From Ilyobacter_A sp963668015 (GTDB lineage: Bacteria > Fusobacteriota > Fusobacteriia > Fusobacteriales > Fusobacteriaceae), in the NCBI GenBank assembly GCA_963668015.2, contig CAXXCR010000035.1, forward strand, positions 1-54,591: a stretch of 54,591 bases of DNA, in the 5' to 3' direction. Numbering within the stretch: the first letter of the stretch is position 1; every line of letters starts with the position of its first letter. Positions 37,144 through 46,904 of the stretch are shown piece by piece. The notes beneath the pieces are model-generated. The model was not told the origin of the DNA and ran no database searches. It was given only the letters and a program-made list of their open reading frames with translations. Both the position numbers and the translations under genes were made by a program.

Positions 37144-38584
37144 GAGAAAGGATGATAAATATTTTCCTGCAAGACTATCTGTGGGATCGGTAAAAGGAAA
37201 AGAAGGCGACGTAGATAACTACATTATACTTTTAGACAATCTCACAAATTTAAAGCAAAAAGATAAAAAAATACAGGAACTTTCAAACCAGGATATGTTG
37301 ACGCAGCTGTCAAATAACTTTGCGTTTAAGTCATATTTAAAATCCTGTGTCGAATTTTCAGATGAATACAGTGAAAATTTTTCACTTCTTTGTATTAGAA
37401 TCAATGACTTCAAATCTATAAACAGCTCCCTCGGTTATCAGGTAGGCGACAAGATCATGGTGGAGGTCGCAAAAAGACTGCACTCTATCGTTAAAAATAA
37501 AAAAAATCTTGGGAGAATCAGTACTTCGGAATTCACAATTATAAATTTCAAAAAAAATTCCATGATGGAACTCAATGCATTGTCACGAAATATAATTCAG
37601 CTATTTAAGACTCCGTTTCTTATCGACGGAAAAAATATATACCTGAGCATAAACATCGGTATAGGCATTTTCCCTGATGACGGTAAAACTCCTGAACATA
37701 TGCTCAAAGCAGCCAATACCGCTATGCTGGGTGCAAAAATGAGAGGTGGAAACTCTGTGGAGTTCTTTTCAAAAGAACTTAACTCCAAACTAAACGAGAA
37801 ATTTGAGATTGCTTCCAGGATTCCTAAAGCCTTGCAGAGAAACGAGTTTATCGTCCACTATCAACCACAGATTAATCTTTTTACAAACAAAATAGAAGCA
37901 TTTGAAGCACTAATCAGATGGGAAAACCCCGATTTAGGATTTCTGCCTCCAAACAAATTCATACAAATAGCAGAGGAAACAGGACACATAAACGAGATAG
38001 GCCTATGGGTCATTTACAAATCTTGTTCCCAGTTTAAAAAATGGCTTGATGCAGGGCATGATTTTAAAAAAATAGCGGTTAATGTATCACCGGTACAATT
38101 TAAAAATCCTAGCTTTGTGCGCAGAGTAAAAGAGATAATTGAAACAACCAATATACCGCCAAACTGTGTGGAACTTGAAATAACTGAAAATGTATTAATA
38201 GAAAATATTGAAGTTACAATGAAAAAATTAAAGAAATTAAAACTTTTAGGTATTGGAATAGCATTAGACGACTTTGGAATAGGTTATTCCTGCTTAAAGT
38301 ACATTAAAGAGTTCCCATTGGATAAAATAAAAATCGACCGCGAATTTATAAGAGAGTTCCCGCACAATGATGACGGAAGTATTGCGAAAATAATAGTCAG
38401 CCTTGCCAACAACCTTAATCTTGATATACTGGCAGAAGGAATAGAAACAGAGGAACAGCTAACGTTTATGAAACGTATGGGAGTTCACAAAGGTCAGGGA
38501 CACTATTTCGGAAGGTCTGTTGATGCCAAAAAAATTGATGTACTTGTCCAAAAATTCAAAAAAGAAAAAAACGCCGTGGTCTAA
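37144..38584 (+). pseudogene. PAS-PAS-GGDEF-EAL protein, 3' fragment
   Basis: Remainder of the interrupted protein: end of the second PAS domain, a GGDEF domain (from QDMLTQLSNNFAF) whose signature is I-S-T-S-E-F and therefore almost surely inactive as a cyclase, and an EAL domain with complete catalytic motifs (FEALIRW, NVSPVQF, EITENVL, DDFGIGYSCLKYI, DKIKIDREF, AEGIETEEQ, GQGHYFG). The intact protein would have been about 760 residues and probably a sensor-controlled phosphodiesterase. Whether any product is made now depends on an internal start or an outward promoter in the element. It stops inside a terminator loop. Confidence 0.88.
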
Positions 38585-39469
38585 TACCACGGCGTTTTTA
38601 TACTGTTTTTTTAACATTGGATGTTTGAGGCTATTGTACAGATAAGAAAATACGGCAACTAAAACTATCATCAAGCCTCCCACCATACTCAGCGAATCAG
38701 GTATCTCTCCCCAAACTAAAAAACCTACCATTGATGAGAATATTATACTCAAATAATTGTAGATGGACACCTCTGAAGCTGGGGCGTTTTTATATGCCAG
38801 GGTAATCATAAACTGCCCTATAGCTGCAAATATACCGGTACCCAACAGGTAAGCAAGCTGTATAGCATTCGGCACCTGAAATTTTCCTATAAGAAATGGA
38901 AGGGTCCCCACCACAGAAACAAACGAAAAGTAGAACACTATAGTAGCCGGCTCCTCCCTACCCTTTAAGTACCTCACAAAAGTATAGGCTGCTCCAGCAA
39001 GTACAGCCGACGACAGAGCGGACAAAGCCGGAACGACTTTCAAACTGAACTCCGGTTTGATTATCAAAAGTGCTCCTAAAAAAGCCACAACAAGTACAGG
39101 TATCTGCACCTTAGACAACTTCTCTTTTAAAAATAAAAATGCAAAAATCGTAACAAAAAATGGAGAAAGTTTATTTAGCATTGTTGAGTCCGCCAAAAAC
39201 ATATTATTCAATGCATAAAAATATGTTATAACTCCAAATAAACCGCACAAAGATCTCATTATCAATGTCTTTTGATTTTCTCTCTTTCCAAAGACACTCA
39301 CTCCTGATTTTTTTATCATATAAAGGGCAACAAACAGACTGACAAAATTTCTAAAGAAAACTTTTTCAAATACAGGTATCTCACCGGACAACTTAACTGT
39401 AGCACCCATAAATGCAAAAGCAAGCCCAGAAAAAGTCATGTACATTATCCCCCTTGCTTTACTATCCAT
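38459..39469 (-). CDS. DMT-superfamily (EamA) transporter
   Basis: Inner-membrane metabolite exporter with two EamA repeats and ten predicted helices (RGIMYMTFSGLAFAFMGATVK at the start, second repeat from about residue 150). The frame as given has 336 residues, but the last 45 or so run through a terminator and antisense to the EAL gene. One more A in the seven-A run at 38611-38617 would end the protein at TAA 38598-38600 with LKHPMLKKTV, the more likely natural end (about 290 residues). ATG at 39469; the ribosome site is weak. Substrate unknown. Confidence 0.82.
   Translation of the reverse strand: MDSKARGIMYMTFSGLAFAFMGATVKLSGEIPVFEKVFFRNFVSLFVALYMIKKSGVSVFGKRENQKTLIMRSLCGLFGVITYFYALNNMFLADSTMLNKLSPFFVTIFAFLFLKEKLSKVQIPVLVVAFLGALLIIKPEFSLKVVPALSALSSAVLAGAAYTFVRYLKGREEPATIVFYFSFVSVVGTLPFLIGKFQVPNAIQLAYLLGTGIFAAIGQFMITLAYKNAPASEVSIYNYLSIIFSSMVGFLVWGEIPDSLSMVGGLMIVLVAVFSYLYNSLKHPMLKKQYKNAVVLDHGVFFFFEFLDKYINFFGINRPSEIVSLTFVNSHTFHKR
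38567..38600. terminator. Bidirectional terminator overlapping the EAL stop codon
   Basis: AAAAACGCCGTGGT/ACCACGGCGTTTTT is a perfect 14-bp stem whose loop holds the EAL gene's TAA. T-runs on both strands would serve the EAL gene and the convergent DMT gene. Confidence 0.9.
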
Positions 39470-39625
39470 TATTCACCATCCTATGTACTTATTAATCAGA
39501 GTACATTGTACTATATATGCATTTTTTTTACAAGGCAGTCCAGATATACCTTTAATAAGTTTTATATTGACTTCATAAATTTTTTACTGCATAATTATAT
39601 TAACATTTAAAAAGGCGGTTATAAC

Positions 39626-40240
39626 ATGATTAAATTTGAAAACCTTTATTTAAATTTTGGGAATAAACAAATATTGGAAAATTTCAACCTGAACATCAAA
39701 AAAGGAGAAAAAGTTCTCCTCTCTGCTCCGTCTGGAAGCGGTAAATCCAGTATATTAAAGCTACTTTTGGGATTTGTTCAAAGCAACAGAGGAAAGATCA
39801 CGGTAAGCGGCCTTGAATTGGATAAAAAAAATATTGCCAGCATAAGGGACCACATCTCCTATGTCAGCCAGGATGTAGAGCTAAAGCGTGAAAAAGTGTA
39901 CCCCCTTATCCAGGAGATATTCACATACAGGGGTAATTCCAGCAAAACTTTTGATGCAGATAAACTCGACGAACTGCTAGATTATTTTGAACTTGAAAAA
40001 AGCCTCCTTGATAAAAATGTAAAACAGCTCTCCGGTGGTGAAAGGCAAAGACTCGGCATCGTTGTATGCATACTACTCGACAGGCCTATATGGATTTTAG
40101 ACGAGATTACTTCGGGACTTGAGATAAGCCTCAAGCAAAAGGCCATAGATTATATACTCGATTCCGAAAAAACTGTTTTAATCGTTTCACACGATGTACA
40201 GTGGGAAAAATCCGGAAAAGTGCGTGTCGTCACACTCTAA
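39626..40240 (+). CDS. ABC transporter ATP-binding protein, orphan
   Basis: 204-residue single ATPase subunit: Walker A APSGSGKSS (about 34-42), Q-loop in SYVSQDVEL, signature LSGGERQRLGIV, Walker B IWILDEITSGLE, and H-loop VSHD. The short length and sequence style resemble FetA/YbbL-type ATPases that pair with a FetB permease, but no permease gene follows; the next genes are on the other strand. It may work with a permease encoded elsewhere, or its partner was lost. ATG follows AAAGGCGG. Confidence 0.85.
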   Translation: MIKFENLYLNFGNKQILENFNLNIKKGEKVLLSAPSGSGKSSILKLLLGFVQSNRGKITVSGLELDKKNIASIRDHISYVSQDVELKREKVYPLIQEIFTYRGNSSKTFDADKLDELLDYFELEKSLLDKNVKQLSGGERQRLGIVVCILLDRPIWILDEITSGLEISLKQKAIDYILDSEKTVLIVSHDVQWEKSGKVRVVTL

Positions 40241-40247
40241 AAATTTA

Positions 40248-41275
40248 TTAAAAATAGAGGCTTAGGTTTGCCTGCATATAAAAATCCCCAGACTCATCAG
40301 AGTAGATTCCATACTCAGTTCCTGATTTCCCATAGATGTACGAAGGTGTCAGCTCGAAGACCAGGTCCTGGGTATAATAATAGTTTATTGGAAACGCTAC
40401 CTGAAAGCTTCTATCATCCATATTTAAAATCACGTAGTTTCCCAACTCCCATTTCTCACTTTTTTGGTATAATACCGATGGAATTAGGTAATTTTTGGCT
40501 AGAAGTTCTCCTTGAGCAGCCAAAAGTGGGTTGTAGTCTTTTTTACTGCCTTCCCCCTGCCATTTCTATAGTACTCCAGATTAAAATAAAATTTTTCCCT
40601 GAAAAACAAGTCAACTCCCACTACAAACTCAGAGTACTCTTCCGGGAAAGAGTGCACAGCCTCATTCCAGTATCCCCAGTCGCTGTCTCCTATGTTCCCC
40701 TTGAGATTCCACCCGACTAAAAGCTCCTCTTCCTGGGTAACGAACTCTCCCCTCTCTCCTTTTCTTATCACAAGCCCCTCCACCACAGTATCTGTAAAAT
40801 TCTTTCTGTACCTGATCCCGTAATCGTCATCCAGGTCATCCTGTGAAAACGCATATACCAGCTCTGCAAGACTGTCATTTGAGATATACTTTGTCAAAAT
40901 CAAACTGTCCCTTCCCTCTTTTCTGAAGCTTGAATCGTATGTAGAAGCTATGGGAGTTTTGTTGAATACATCTGTTGGATTGAAGTTGTATCCAAGCCCC
41001 CAGCCGAAACGGTTCCTACCTATATTGAGATCATAGGTATCTCCGTTGAATTTCACCGTGGCCATATCTATCTTCTGTTCATCATCATTTGCCTTATAAT
41101 CAAAATCCAGGCTATGCCCTTCCCATTCTTCAGAGAACAGCAGCCTTCCCTCAACTTCCGAATCTATACTCTCCTCTGTAAAAAGACTCCTGAGATGGAT
41201 TTCTCCCCCTATTTCATAGGCGAAAATAGGTATGACGAATATTAAATTTATGAGAACAAGCAGTTTTTTTATCAT
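40248..41275 (-). pseudogene. Outer-membrane beta-barrel protein, one frameshift
   Basis: About 342 residues if repaired. A signal peptide (MIKKLLVLINLIFVIPIFA) is followed by alternating amphipathic strands (RLLFSEEWEGHSLDFDYK, NIGRNRFGWGLGYNF) and a C-terminal strand ending in SLYF, typical of an outer-membrane barrel. A missing G in a GGGGG run near 40553 causes the shift; the other frame continues through YNPLLAAQGELLAKNYLIPS to the end. It starts 16 bases after the LolA-like gene, so the two form an operon. Possibly related to DUF1302-type barrels, which are often paired with RND exporters. Confidence 0.75.
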
Positions 41276-41290
41276 ATCTAAGCACCTCGA

Positions 41291-42022
41291 TTATTTTTTA
41301 AGCCTTCTTTCAGAAAAGTCTTCGTCACAAAGTTTAACTTCGAAGTTCAAGCTTTCATCATATATCTCAACTATGGTTTTCTTCTGTTTCAACAAATCCA
41401 CCATCTCTATCTTATATTCCATCCAAAATCCGCCCATATCCCTAATATCTTCTAAGAACATCTTCTTGTAGAGCACCCCATTCTCGTCGTAATACTCAAC
41501 CCACTCCTCCACATAGTTTTCTTTCGAAACCTTGGATACCATATACTCATACGCCTTGTCCTCGATGGGAACCAGCTTTAATATGTAGTACCCGCTATCC
41601 TCGTCCAGGACTTCCGCATTGTAGTCTTCTACGTAGTCCATATCGAGATCTTCGTAGGAAAAACTCGTCCCCATTACACTCCCTTTTTTTGCACTTTTAG
41701 TCAGCAGCCTTACCCTTTTGCTCCTGTTGTTGTAATACCAGATATTGTCACCTTTGGCAAGTATAGCCGTACCCTTAAGTCTGGACGGTTTTACAAATGT
41801 CATAAGCTGCTCGTTGTCGCCGGTTTCACTGTTTTTCCTGTACAAAAATTCGTATTCCATATTGGCTGTCTCCCTGCCTTTGTACTCGACCCTCATGGAA
41901 GCTTTGGCCGTATGCATTGGGTAGTCTCTGCTTTTATCCATTTTTTCCAGTATCTCCACACCACTCTCGGCGTATGCAAAAATAGATGCCGCCAACATTA
42001 TAAAGAAAGTTAATCTTTTCAC
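41291..42022 (-). CDS. Outer membrane lipoprotein-sorting (LolA-like) protein
   Basis: 243 residues with a signal peptide (KRLTFFIMLAASIFAYA) and a LolA-like fold: MRVEYKGRETANMEYEF, FVKPSRLKGTAIL, NIWYYNNRSKRVRLL, and GTSFSYEDLD. Proteins of this group (TIGR-type outer membrane lipoprotein-sorting) normally accompany an RND/MMPL exporter and a barrel. Here only the barrel is present downstream. GTG at 42022 is preferred, with GGGGGGATA just upstream; the longer form at 42037 would begin on the ribosome site. Confidence 0.78.
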   Translation of the reverse strand: MKRLTFFIMLAASIFAYAESGVEILEKMDKSRDYPMHTAKASMRVEYKGRETANMEYEFLYRKNSETGDNEQLMTFVKPSRLKGTAILAKGDNIWYYNNRSKRVRLLTKSAKKGSVMGTSFSYEDLDMDYVEDYNAEVLDEDSGYYILKLVPIEDKAYEYMVSKVSKENYVEEWVEYYDENGVLYKKMFLEDIRDMGGFWMEYKIEMVDLLKQKKTIVEIYDESLNFEVKLCDEDFSERRLKK

Positions 42023-42139
42023 TGTATATCCCCCCAATATTATATGATCAAGCCTTTATCGATAGTTTTCATTCCAAAAACTTACTTAACTCAAATTTCT
42101 ACTTATAATTATTGCGATAAATTACTGAATTTTATCTAA

Positions 42140-42433
42140 AAACCTATTTTGGACACAGAGTTTCACAGAGCTTTAAAATAAGAGCTGCGCAGAGAAAACC
42201 TCATCCCAGTTTATAGATTACAGAGAACATTGAATAGATATTCAATGTTCTCTATTCATTATTAACTACTAACTGATTTATTTACTCTGTGAAACTCAAT
42301 CTTTTCCTCTGTGCCACTCTGTGACCAAGAGTTTGGATTTATTTTTTTATTTGTGTCCATTAGTGTCATTCGTGACCAAAAAAGGTTTTTATGTACTTGT
42401 AAGGAATTCAATATTTTTTACAGGCAGCAACTT
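42140..42433 (+). repeat. Dispersed intergenic repeat, copy D (long form)
   Basis: Complete long form: left arm GGACACAGAGTTTCACAGAG, inner module (cctcatcccagtttatagat through actgatttatttactctgtg, itself with a small palindrome at GAATAGATATTC), right arm CTCTGTGCCACTCTGTGACC, short attcgtg repeats, then GACCAAAAAAGGTTTTTATG. It lies in the 42023-43017 gap. Confidence 0.85.
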
Positions 42434-42540
42434 AGCTTACTTAACAACCTGACTCCAAAAAAACATTTCGGTAGAAGTCGTAACAAAACAAAACGAGCAC
42501 CTGATACCCAGCTGCCCCATTTAATGTTCTATTCAGTTTA

Positions 42541-42606
42541 AAGCCCTTGGGCTTAGGCCGCCATAATACAAATTAAATCGGCGGCCTAAAGGAGTTTTGC
42601 TCCTAT
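42541..42606. other. Three adjacent hairpins in a non-coding gap
   Basis: AAGCCCTTGGGCTT, then TTAGGCCGCC/GGCGGCCTAA (10-bp stem, 17-base loop), then AGGAG-ttttg-CTCCT followed by ATTTTC, all within 66 bases. The last could terminate a short RNA. The surrounding 42607-43017 has no gene; a faint piece of the dispersed repeat (ttctttaccaaaacttgcac) is at about 42806. Confidence 0.5.
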
Positions 42607-43017
42607 TTTCTAATTCTTACTAAGGATATACTAGTGTTTCAATTACATTCCTTTTATTTTAATTTATAATCCCAATCCCCACTCTTCAATCTGTGTTCCC
42701 GTGCCAAATTTTCATTAGTGTTAATCCAATTCCTGCTAAAAATCATGTGATGCTTTTTTTTACTTTTCCAGGCCACAGGAGAAGTCTTTTAAATCAAAAA
42801 AGAATTCTTTACCAAAACTTGCACGAGTCTTACAAATCATTTAAAACCAGAAAATTAAAGATTCTATAAGCATACGATAAATCCAAAATTTTGTTACAGA
42901 TAGAAACTTAGATTAACATTACCTAAACAGTTTATAAAAAAAGAAATTTCCCTGTCATTTTTTTGAGTTATCTAGTATAATTTTTTATGTGAAGAGCACT
43001 TTTAACGGAGGTAACTT

Positions 43018-43641
43018 ATGAAAAAAACATCCATCTTGTTTCTTTTTATTCTCAGCATAAATCTATACTCAAAAGAAAACCTGCTACAAGGCAAAAACAA
43101 TTCCATAAAAAACAAAATAACTTATGCAGACGGCAAAATAAACGGATTGCAGACTGTCTATCATAAAAATGGAAAAGTGGCATCTCAATGCAAGTATGTC
43201 CACGGAAAAAAGCAAGGCGTATACAAGAGGTATTTTGAAAACGGAAATTTAATGACAAGCGCCAATTATATGGACGGTAAGGAAACTGGCCTTTATACCC
43301 GCTACTTTGAAAACGGAAATATCCTGTTCCAGACAAATTACCTGGAAGGAGTAAAACACGGTAAACACGTCACATATTACCCTGACGGCAGTACAGCCTC
43401 TGTTTCCAACTACAAAAACGGCCTCCTGCATGGAGATCACGAGGACTACTACGAAAACGGAAACTTGATGTCAAAATCGTCCTATAAAAACGGGAAAGCC
43501 AACGGAAGGTTTGTAGACTACTATGAAAACGGGGATATAATGTCCAAAGCCAGCTATAAGAACGGAAAACTGGAAGGCAGTATAATAGGCTACTTCAAAA
43601 ACCACAGGGTGAGGATAAGAGAGGGTATAGAAGAACTGTAA
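43018..43641 (+). CDS. Exported MORN-repeat protein
   Basis: 207 residues with a short signal peptide (FLFILSINLYS) followed by about seven tandem 23-residue MORN_2 repeats, each of the form YFENGNLMTSANYMDGKETG. Such repeats form a long beta-meander and are found in surface or periplasmic proteins and in some antitoxin-like families. ATG follows GGAGG. The protein has no lipobox. It shares repeat type with the small lipoprotein at 22097. Function unknown. Confidence 0.82.
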   Translation: MKKTSILFLFILSINLYSKENLLQGKNNSIKNKITYADGKINGLQTVYHKNGKVASQCKYVHGKKQGVYKRYFENGNLMTSANYMDGKETGLYTRYFENGNILFQTNYLEGVKHGKHVTYYPDGSTASVSNYKNGLLHGDHEDYYENGNLMSKSSYKNGKANGRFVDYYENGDIMSKASYKNGKLEGSIIGYFKNHRVRIREGIEEL

Positions 43642-43656
43642 ACTTAATTTAAGTAG

Positions 43657-43690
43657 AAGAGCACCGGAACTAGACTCCGGTGCTCTTTTT
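43657..43690. terminator. Bidirectional terminator between MORN and DMT genes
   Basis: AAGAGCACCGG/CCGGTGCTCTT stem with a TTTTTATT tail on the plus strand; the DMT stop codon lies inside it. Confidence 0.85.
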
Positions 43691-44533
43691 ATTCAATATC
43701 AGGTAAGTCCCACACAGGATCATCCCTCCGCCTATGAGGGTGCCGACTTTGGGAACTTCATTAAGAAAGATACCTGCAAGTATAATGGCGCTCAAAGGGT
43801 CTACATATGAAAGGACTCCCACGTGTTGGACTTTTATCCTCTTTATCCCCTCAAAATAAAGGTTTAAAGCTATGCAGGTATGAACTATTCCAAGTATGAG
43901 CAACGAGATCAACGAAATAGAATTAAACGTTTTTATATGCCTTGTTGCCGGCAAAAATATCATGGAAGATACACCCATTTGAAACAATATGATTTTCTGT
44001 GATGAAACTCTCTCCAATTTTTTTACACTTATTACAACAAGGGCGTAAAAAAACGCCGCTATCATCCCATATCCCACTCCGAGCATATTGAAACCGTCGC
44101 CATTTTCTGAACCCATGGAGGACATAAAAATTATCCCCGAAAAACTCAATGCAACTGCAGCCAGATTCTTCTTGTTAATACTTTCTTTCAACAAGAATAC
44201 AGATAATACCGTTGCTATAACAGGAGCTGTATAATAACTCATTGTAGCTGAGGCTATAGTGGTGCATTTGATCGCCTGGAAAAAGAACATCCAGTTCAGT
44301 GAGATAAACAGCCCGCTTAAAAACAGTACTAGCCACTCTTTACTTGACAGCTTTTCATTCTTTTTGCCTGTATCGCTGCCTTTAAGTATCCCAAGTATCC
44401 CTAATACCACGAAGCTTATAAATACCCTGAAAAAAACAATAACTTCCGGTGTCTGATCTATATACCTTACAAATATTCCTATGCTTCCCCATACAAGCAT
44501 GGATGCAATTACCAATAAATATCCCATATTCAC
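43670..44533 (-). CDS. DMT-superfamily (EamA) transporter
   Basis: About 287 residues, ten predicted helices in two EamA repeats (LVIASMLVWGSIGIFVRYI at the start; VLSYVDPLSAIILAGIFLNE in the second). Probably exports an amino acid or related metabolite. The start is taken as GTG 44533 with AAGGAG 10 bases upstream; ATG at 44527 is equally possible. It is intact, in contrast with the DMT gene at 45984. Confidence 0.85.
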   Translation of the reverse strand: MNMGYLLVIASMLVWGSIGIFVRYIDQTPEVIVFFRVFISFVVLGILGILKGSDTGKKNEKLSSKEWLVLFLSGLFISLNWMFFFQAIKCTTIASATMSYYTAPVIATVLSVFLLKESINKKNLAAVALSFSGIIFMSSMGSENGDGFNMLGVGYGMIAAFFYALVVISVKKLERVSSQKIILFQMGVSSMIFLPATRHIKTFNSISLISLLILGIVHTCIALNLYFEGIKRIKVQHVGVLSYVDPLSAIILAGIFLNEVPKVGTLIGGGMILCGTYLILNKKSTGV

Positions 44534-44609
44534 TTGCCTACAACTCCTTCGATGCATCACTTATTCTTTCCTAATAATCAAACTAAAAACAACCCGGTTT
44601 TCTCTATAT

Positions 44610-45014
44610 CTAATTTTCCAGCTTTTCATAAAATATTAAAACAGACCCGTCAGCGGTGCTTAAAGTGAGTATCTCCCCGTTAAGTTCCAACTTTACTGCC
44701 TGTGACAGCTTTTTCAGATAATCCCTCTCCTGGTCCATTAGATTTTCAGGGCCAGCCTTCATTGTAGTCCCTATTGCTTCACCGACACTTATCTTGTTGC
44801 CCACAAGCTCATAAGAGGAAAAGTAAAGGTTAACTCCAGCACCTCCGTTTAACCTGCCGTCTAAAAAACGAATACTTATTTCACTATCTTCTATGCTTCC
44901 CTGAAGAATATAGGTTTTCCCGTTGATACCCTCTGCAATGTTTAACTGTTTTTCAACAATAGCAGTGCATCCCATAATAAAAATCAGGCTCATTAATAAA
45001 AATATTTTCCTCAT
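44610..45014 (-). CDS. META-domain lipoprotein
   Basis: 134 residues: lipobox SLIFIMGC (Cys16) and then a META domain (HslJ-like): GKTYILQG, ISIRFLDGRLNGGAGVNLY, IGTTMKAGPENLMDQERDYL and a closing strand. Members are cell-envelope proteins linked to stress or heat-shock responses. A ribosome site AAAGGGGTG precedes ATG 45014. It lies 76 bases from the DMT gene on the same strand and may be co-transcribed with the TSUP gene upstream. Confidence 0.8.
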   Translation of the reverse strand: MRKIFLLMSLIFIMGCTAIVEKQLNIAEGINGKTYILQGSIEDSEISIRFLDGRLNGGAGVNLYFSSYELVGNKISVGEAIGTTMKAGPENLMDQERDYLKKLSQAVKLELNGEILTLSTADGSVLIFYEKLEN

Positions 45015-45054
45015 ACTTACACCCCTTTAAATTAAAATACCAAGTTTAAGCCAC

Positions 45055-45807
45055 TTAACTTATTATATGCTCCCCTACCATTTTAAACGCTATAAAAAGA
45101 GACATTGCAATAAAAATCGGTTTAATAAATTTTGAACCATTTTTTACTGCCATCATTGAGCCTATTTTCGAACCCAACACTATAAATACGGTGGAGATTA
45201 AACCGTATTCCCAGTTAACCTGTTTGTTGTACAAAAATGTTAAAAGCGCTGCAAAACCGGTTACAAAATTCAACACCTTAGTATTTGCAATTGCTACCGT
45301 AAAGTCAAATTTAAATATCTTCACTAAGCCGAACATAAAAAATGTTCCCGTTCCAGGGCCGAAAAAACCATCATAAAACCCAAGTACGGAAGTCAAAAGC
45401 TTTCCTTTGGCTTTATTGTTTTTATCTACTCCGCTGAACTCATCATGCATCCCAACTTTTTTAAAAAATATTGTGTATAGAGCTACCGCCATTATCATAA
45501 AAGGTATCAAAAACTCCAATATATCTGGTGAAATGTATTGAACAGCCACAACACCTAAAACCGCCCCGACAAATGCAAACGGCATCAGCATCTTCAATAT
45601 TTCCTTATTGAGTTTTTTACTTTTAAAAAATTCATAACTGCTGGTCAAAGTTCCAAATGAAGCCGCCACCTTATTTGTACCAAGAGCCATATGCGGAGGC
45701 AGGCCTGCCATAATTAAAGCAGGAACACTTACAAGTCCTCCTCCGCCAGCAATAGAGTCTATAAAACCTGCTAAAAACATACCAATTCCTAAAATAATTA
45801 TCTCCAT
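45055..45807 (-). CDS. TSUP (TauE/SafE) family permease
   Basis: 250 residues, about eight membrane helices, with the family hallmark FLAGFIDSIAGGGGLVSVPAL at the N-terminus and GFYDGFFGPGTGTFFMFGLV in the second half. These export or import sulfite, sulfonates or organic acids. ATG follows GGGAGGATAAA. Directly upstream of the META lipoprotein with 40 bases between. Substrate unknown. Confidence 0.88.
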   Translation of the reverse strand: MEIIILGIGMFLAGFIDSIAGGGGLVSVPALIMAGLPPHMALGTNKVAASFGTLTSSYEFFKSKKLNKEILKMLMPFAFVGAVLGVVAVQYISPDILEFLIPFMIMAVALYTIFFKKVGMHDEFSGVDKNNKAKGKLLTSVLGFYDGFFGPGTGTFFMFGLVKIFKFDFTVAIANTKVLNFVTGFAALLTFLYNKQVNWEYGLISTVFIVLGSKIGSMMAVKNGSKFIKPIFIAMSLFIAFKMVGEHIIS

Positions 45808-45903
45808 TTATCCTCCCGTTTTTTTAAATATATATTAATTAATTATTAAAGCAAAGTCAAGCTTTATTATCCTTTATCCAGCTCAATCCTTTAACTAAAT
45901 AGT

Positions 45904-45931
45904 TTGACAAAACTATTAAATGGTATATAAT
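45904..45931 (+). promoter_or_regulatory. Promoter of the 45984 DMT gene
   Basis: TTGACA (45904-45909), 16-base spacer, TATAAT (45926-45931), ending about 50 bases before the start codon. Confidence 0.7.
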
Positions 45932-45983
45932 AGTTTCTACATTAATAATCATTAATTCTATATTAAGACAGGAGAGACTTAAA

Positions 45984-46881
45984 ATGAAACCTAAATACGC
46001 AGACTTATTCCTTATCGTTGTAGCAATAGTGTGGGGGACAGGATTTTTATTTACACAATTAGCTTTGGATAACGGTATCACCCCGCTCTACATAATGGCC
46101 ATCAGATTTTCCGTTGCAGCTGTTTTACTTAGCCTAATATTTTTTAAAAAATTGAAAGATGTAAGTATTTATGATCTTAAAAGCGGCTCTATACTGGGTT
46201 TTGTCCTGTTTTTGGGGTTTATCACCCAGACAGTGGATTATTATATACGACCCCGTCCAAAAATGCTTTTTTGACATCGGTAAACGTCATTATAGTTCCT
46301 TTTCTGTATTGGGCAATTAATAAGAAGAGGCCGGAACCACATATATTCACAGCTATTTCCATGTCTATTGTTGGTATTTATCTGCTGAGTATTAACGAAA
46401 ACTTCAGGCTTGCATATGGAGATTTCCTGACTATTCTATGCGCCGTCTGCTTTGCGTTTCACATTGTACTCAATGGGTTTTACTCAAAAAAAAGTGACCC
46501 TATAATACTGACCATTTTGCAGATGTCGTCAGCAGCGGTTTTTTCAGTTATTTTTGCATTTAAATTTGAAACTGCGCCTGAAATTACTAATACTTTTGGA
46601 ATATTATCAACTGTTTATCTGGGGATTTTCAGCACTATGATCGCTTTTTACTTCAAACTATTGCACAAAAGCATACCACTTCAACAAAAACAGCCATAAT
46701 ACTTTCCACAGAGTCCCTGTTTGGAACTATATTTTCTGTAATGTTTTTGAGTGAACATCTCACATCTAGGATGCTTGTAGGCTGTCTGATTATATTTTCA
46801 TCTGTTATAGTTGCCGAAACAAAGCTTGAATTTTTAAATTTTAAAAAGTTAAAGCAACTTAGCTTTAAAAAAACTAGCTGA
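45984..46881 (+). pseudogene. DMT-superfamily (EamA) transporter, frameshifted
   Basis: About 297 residues if repaired. The first part (DLFLIVVAIVWGTGFLFTQL) shifts near 46245, where an extra TA in TATTATATACG replaces the expected YYTTPSKNAFLTSVN; a second shift near 46665-46695 leads into STESLFGTIFSVMFLSEHL and the end at TGA 46879-46881. The TTP-x-NAFLTS and E-SLFG motifs show a close kinship with the RhaT/YdcZ-like DMT carriers with ten helices. ATG follows CAGGAGAG. Third DMT gene within 8 kb. Confidence 0.82.
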
Positions 46882-46904
46882 TATTTAGGTTAAAACATTG
46901 ATCT

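Noticed and set aside
43018..43641. Tandem DNA repeat / CRISPR-like array
   Set aside because: The periodicity is the 23-residue MORN protein repeat (69-base units with drift), with no spacers.
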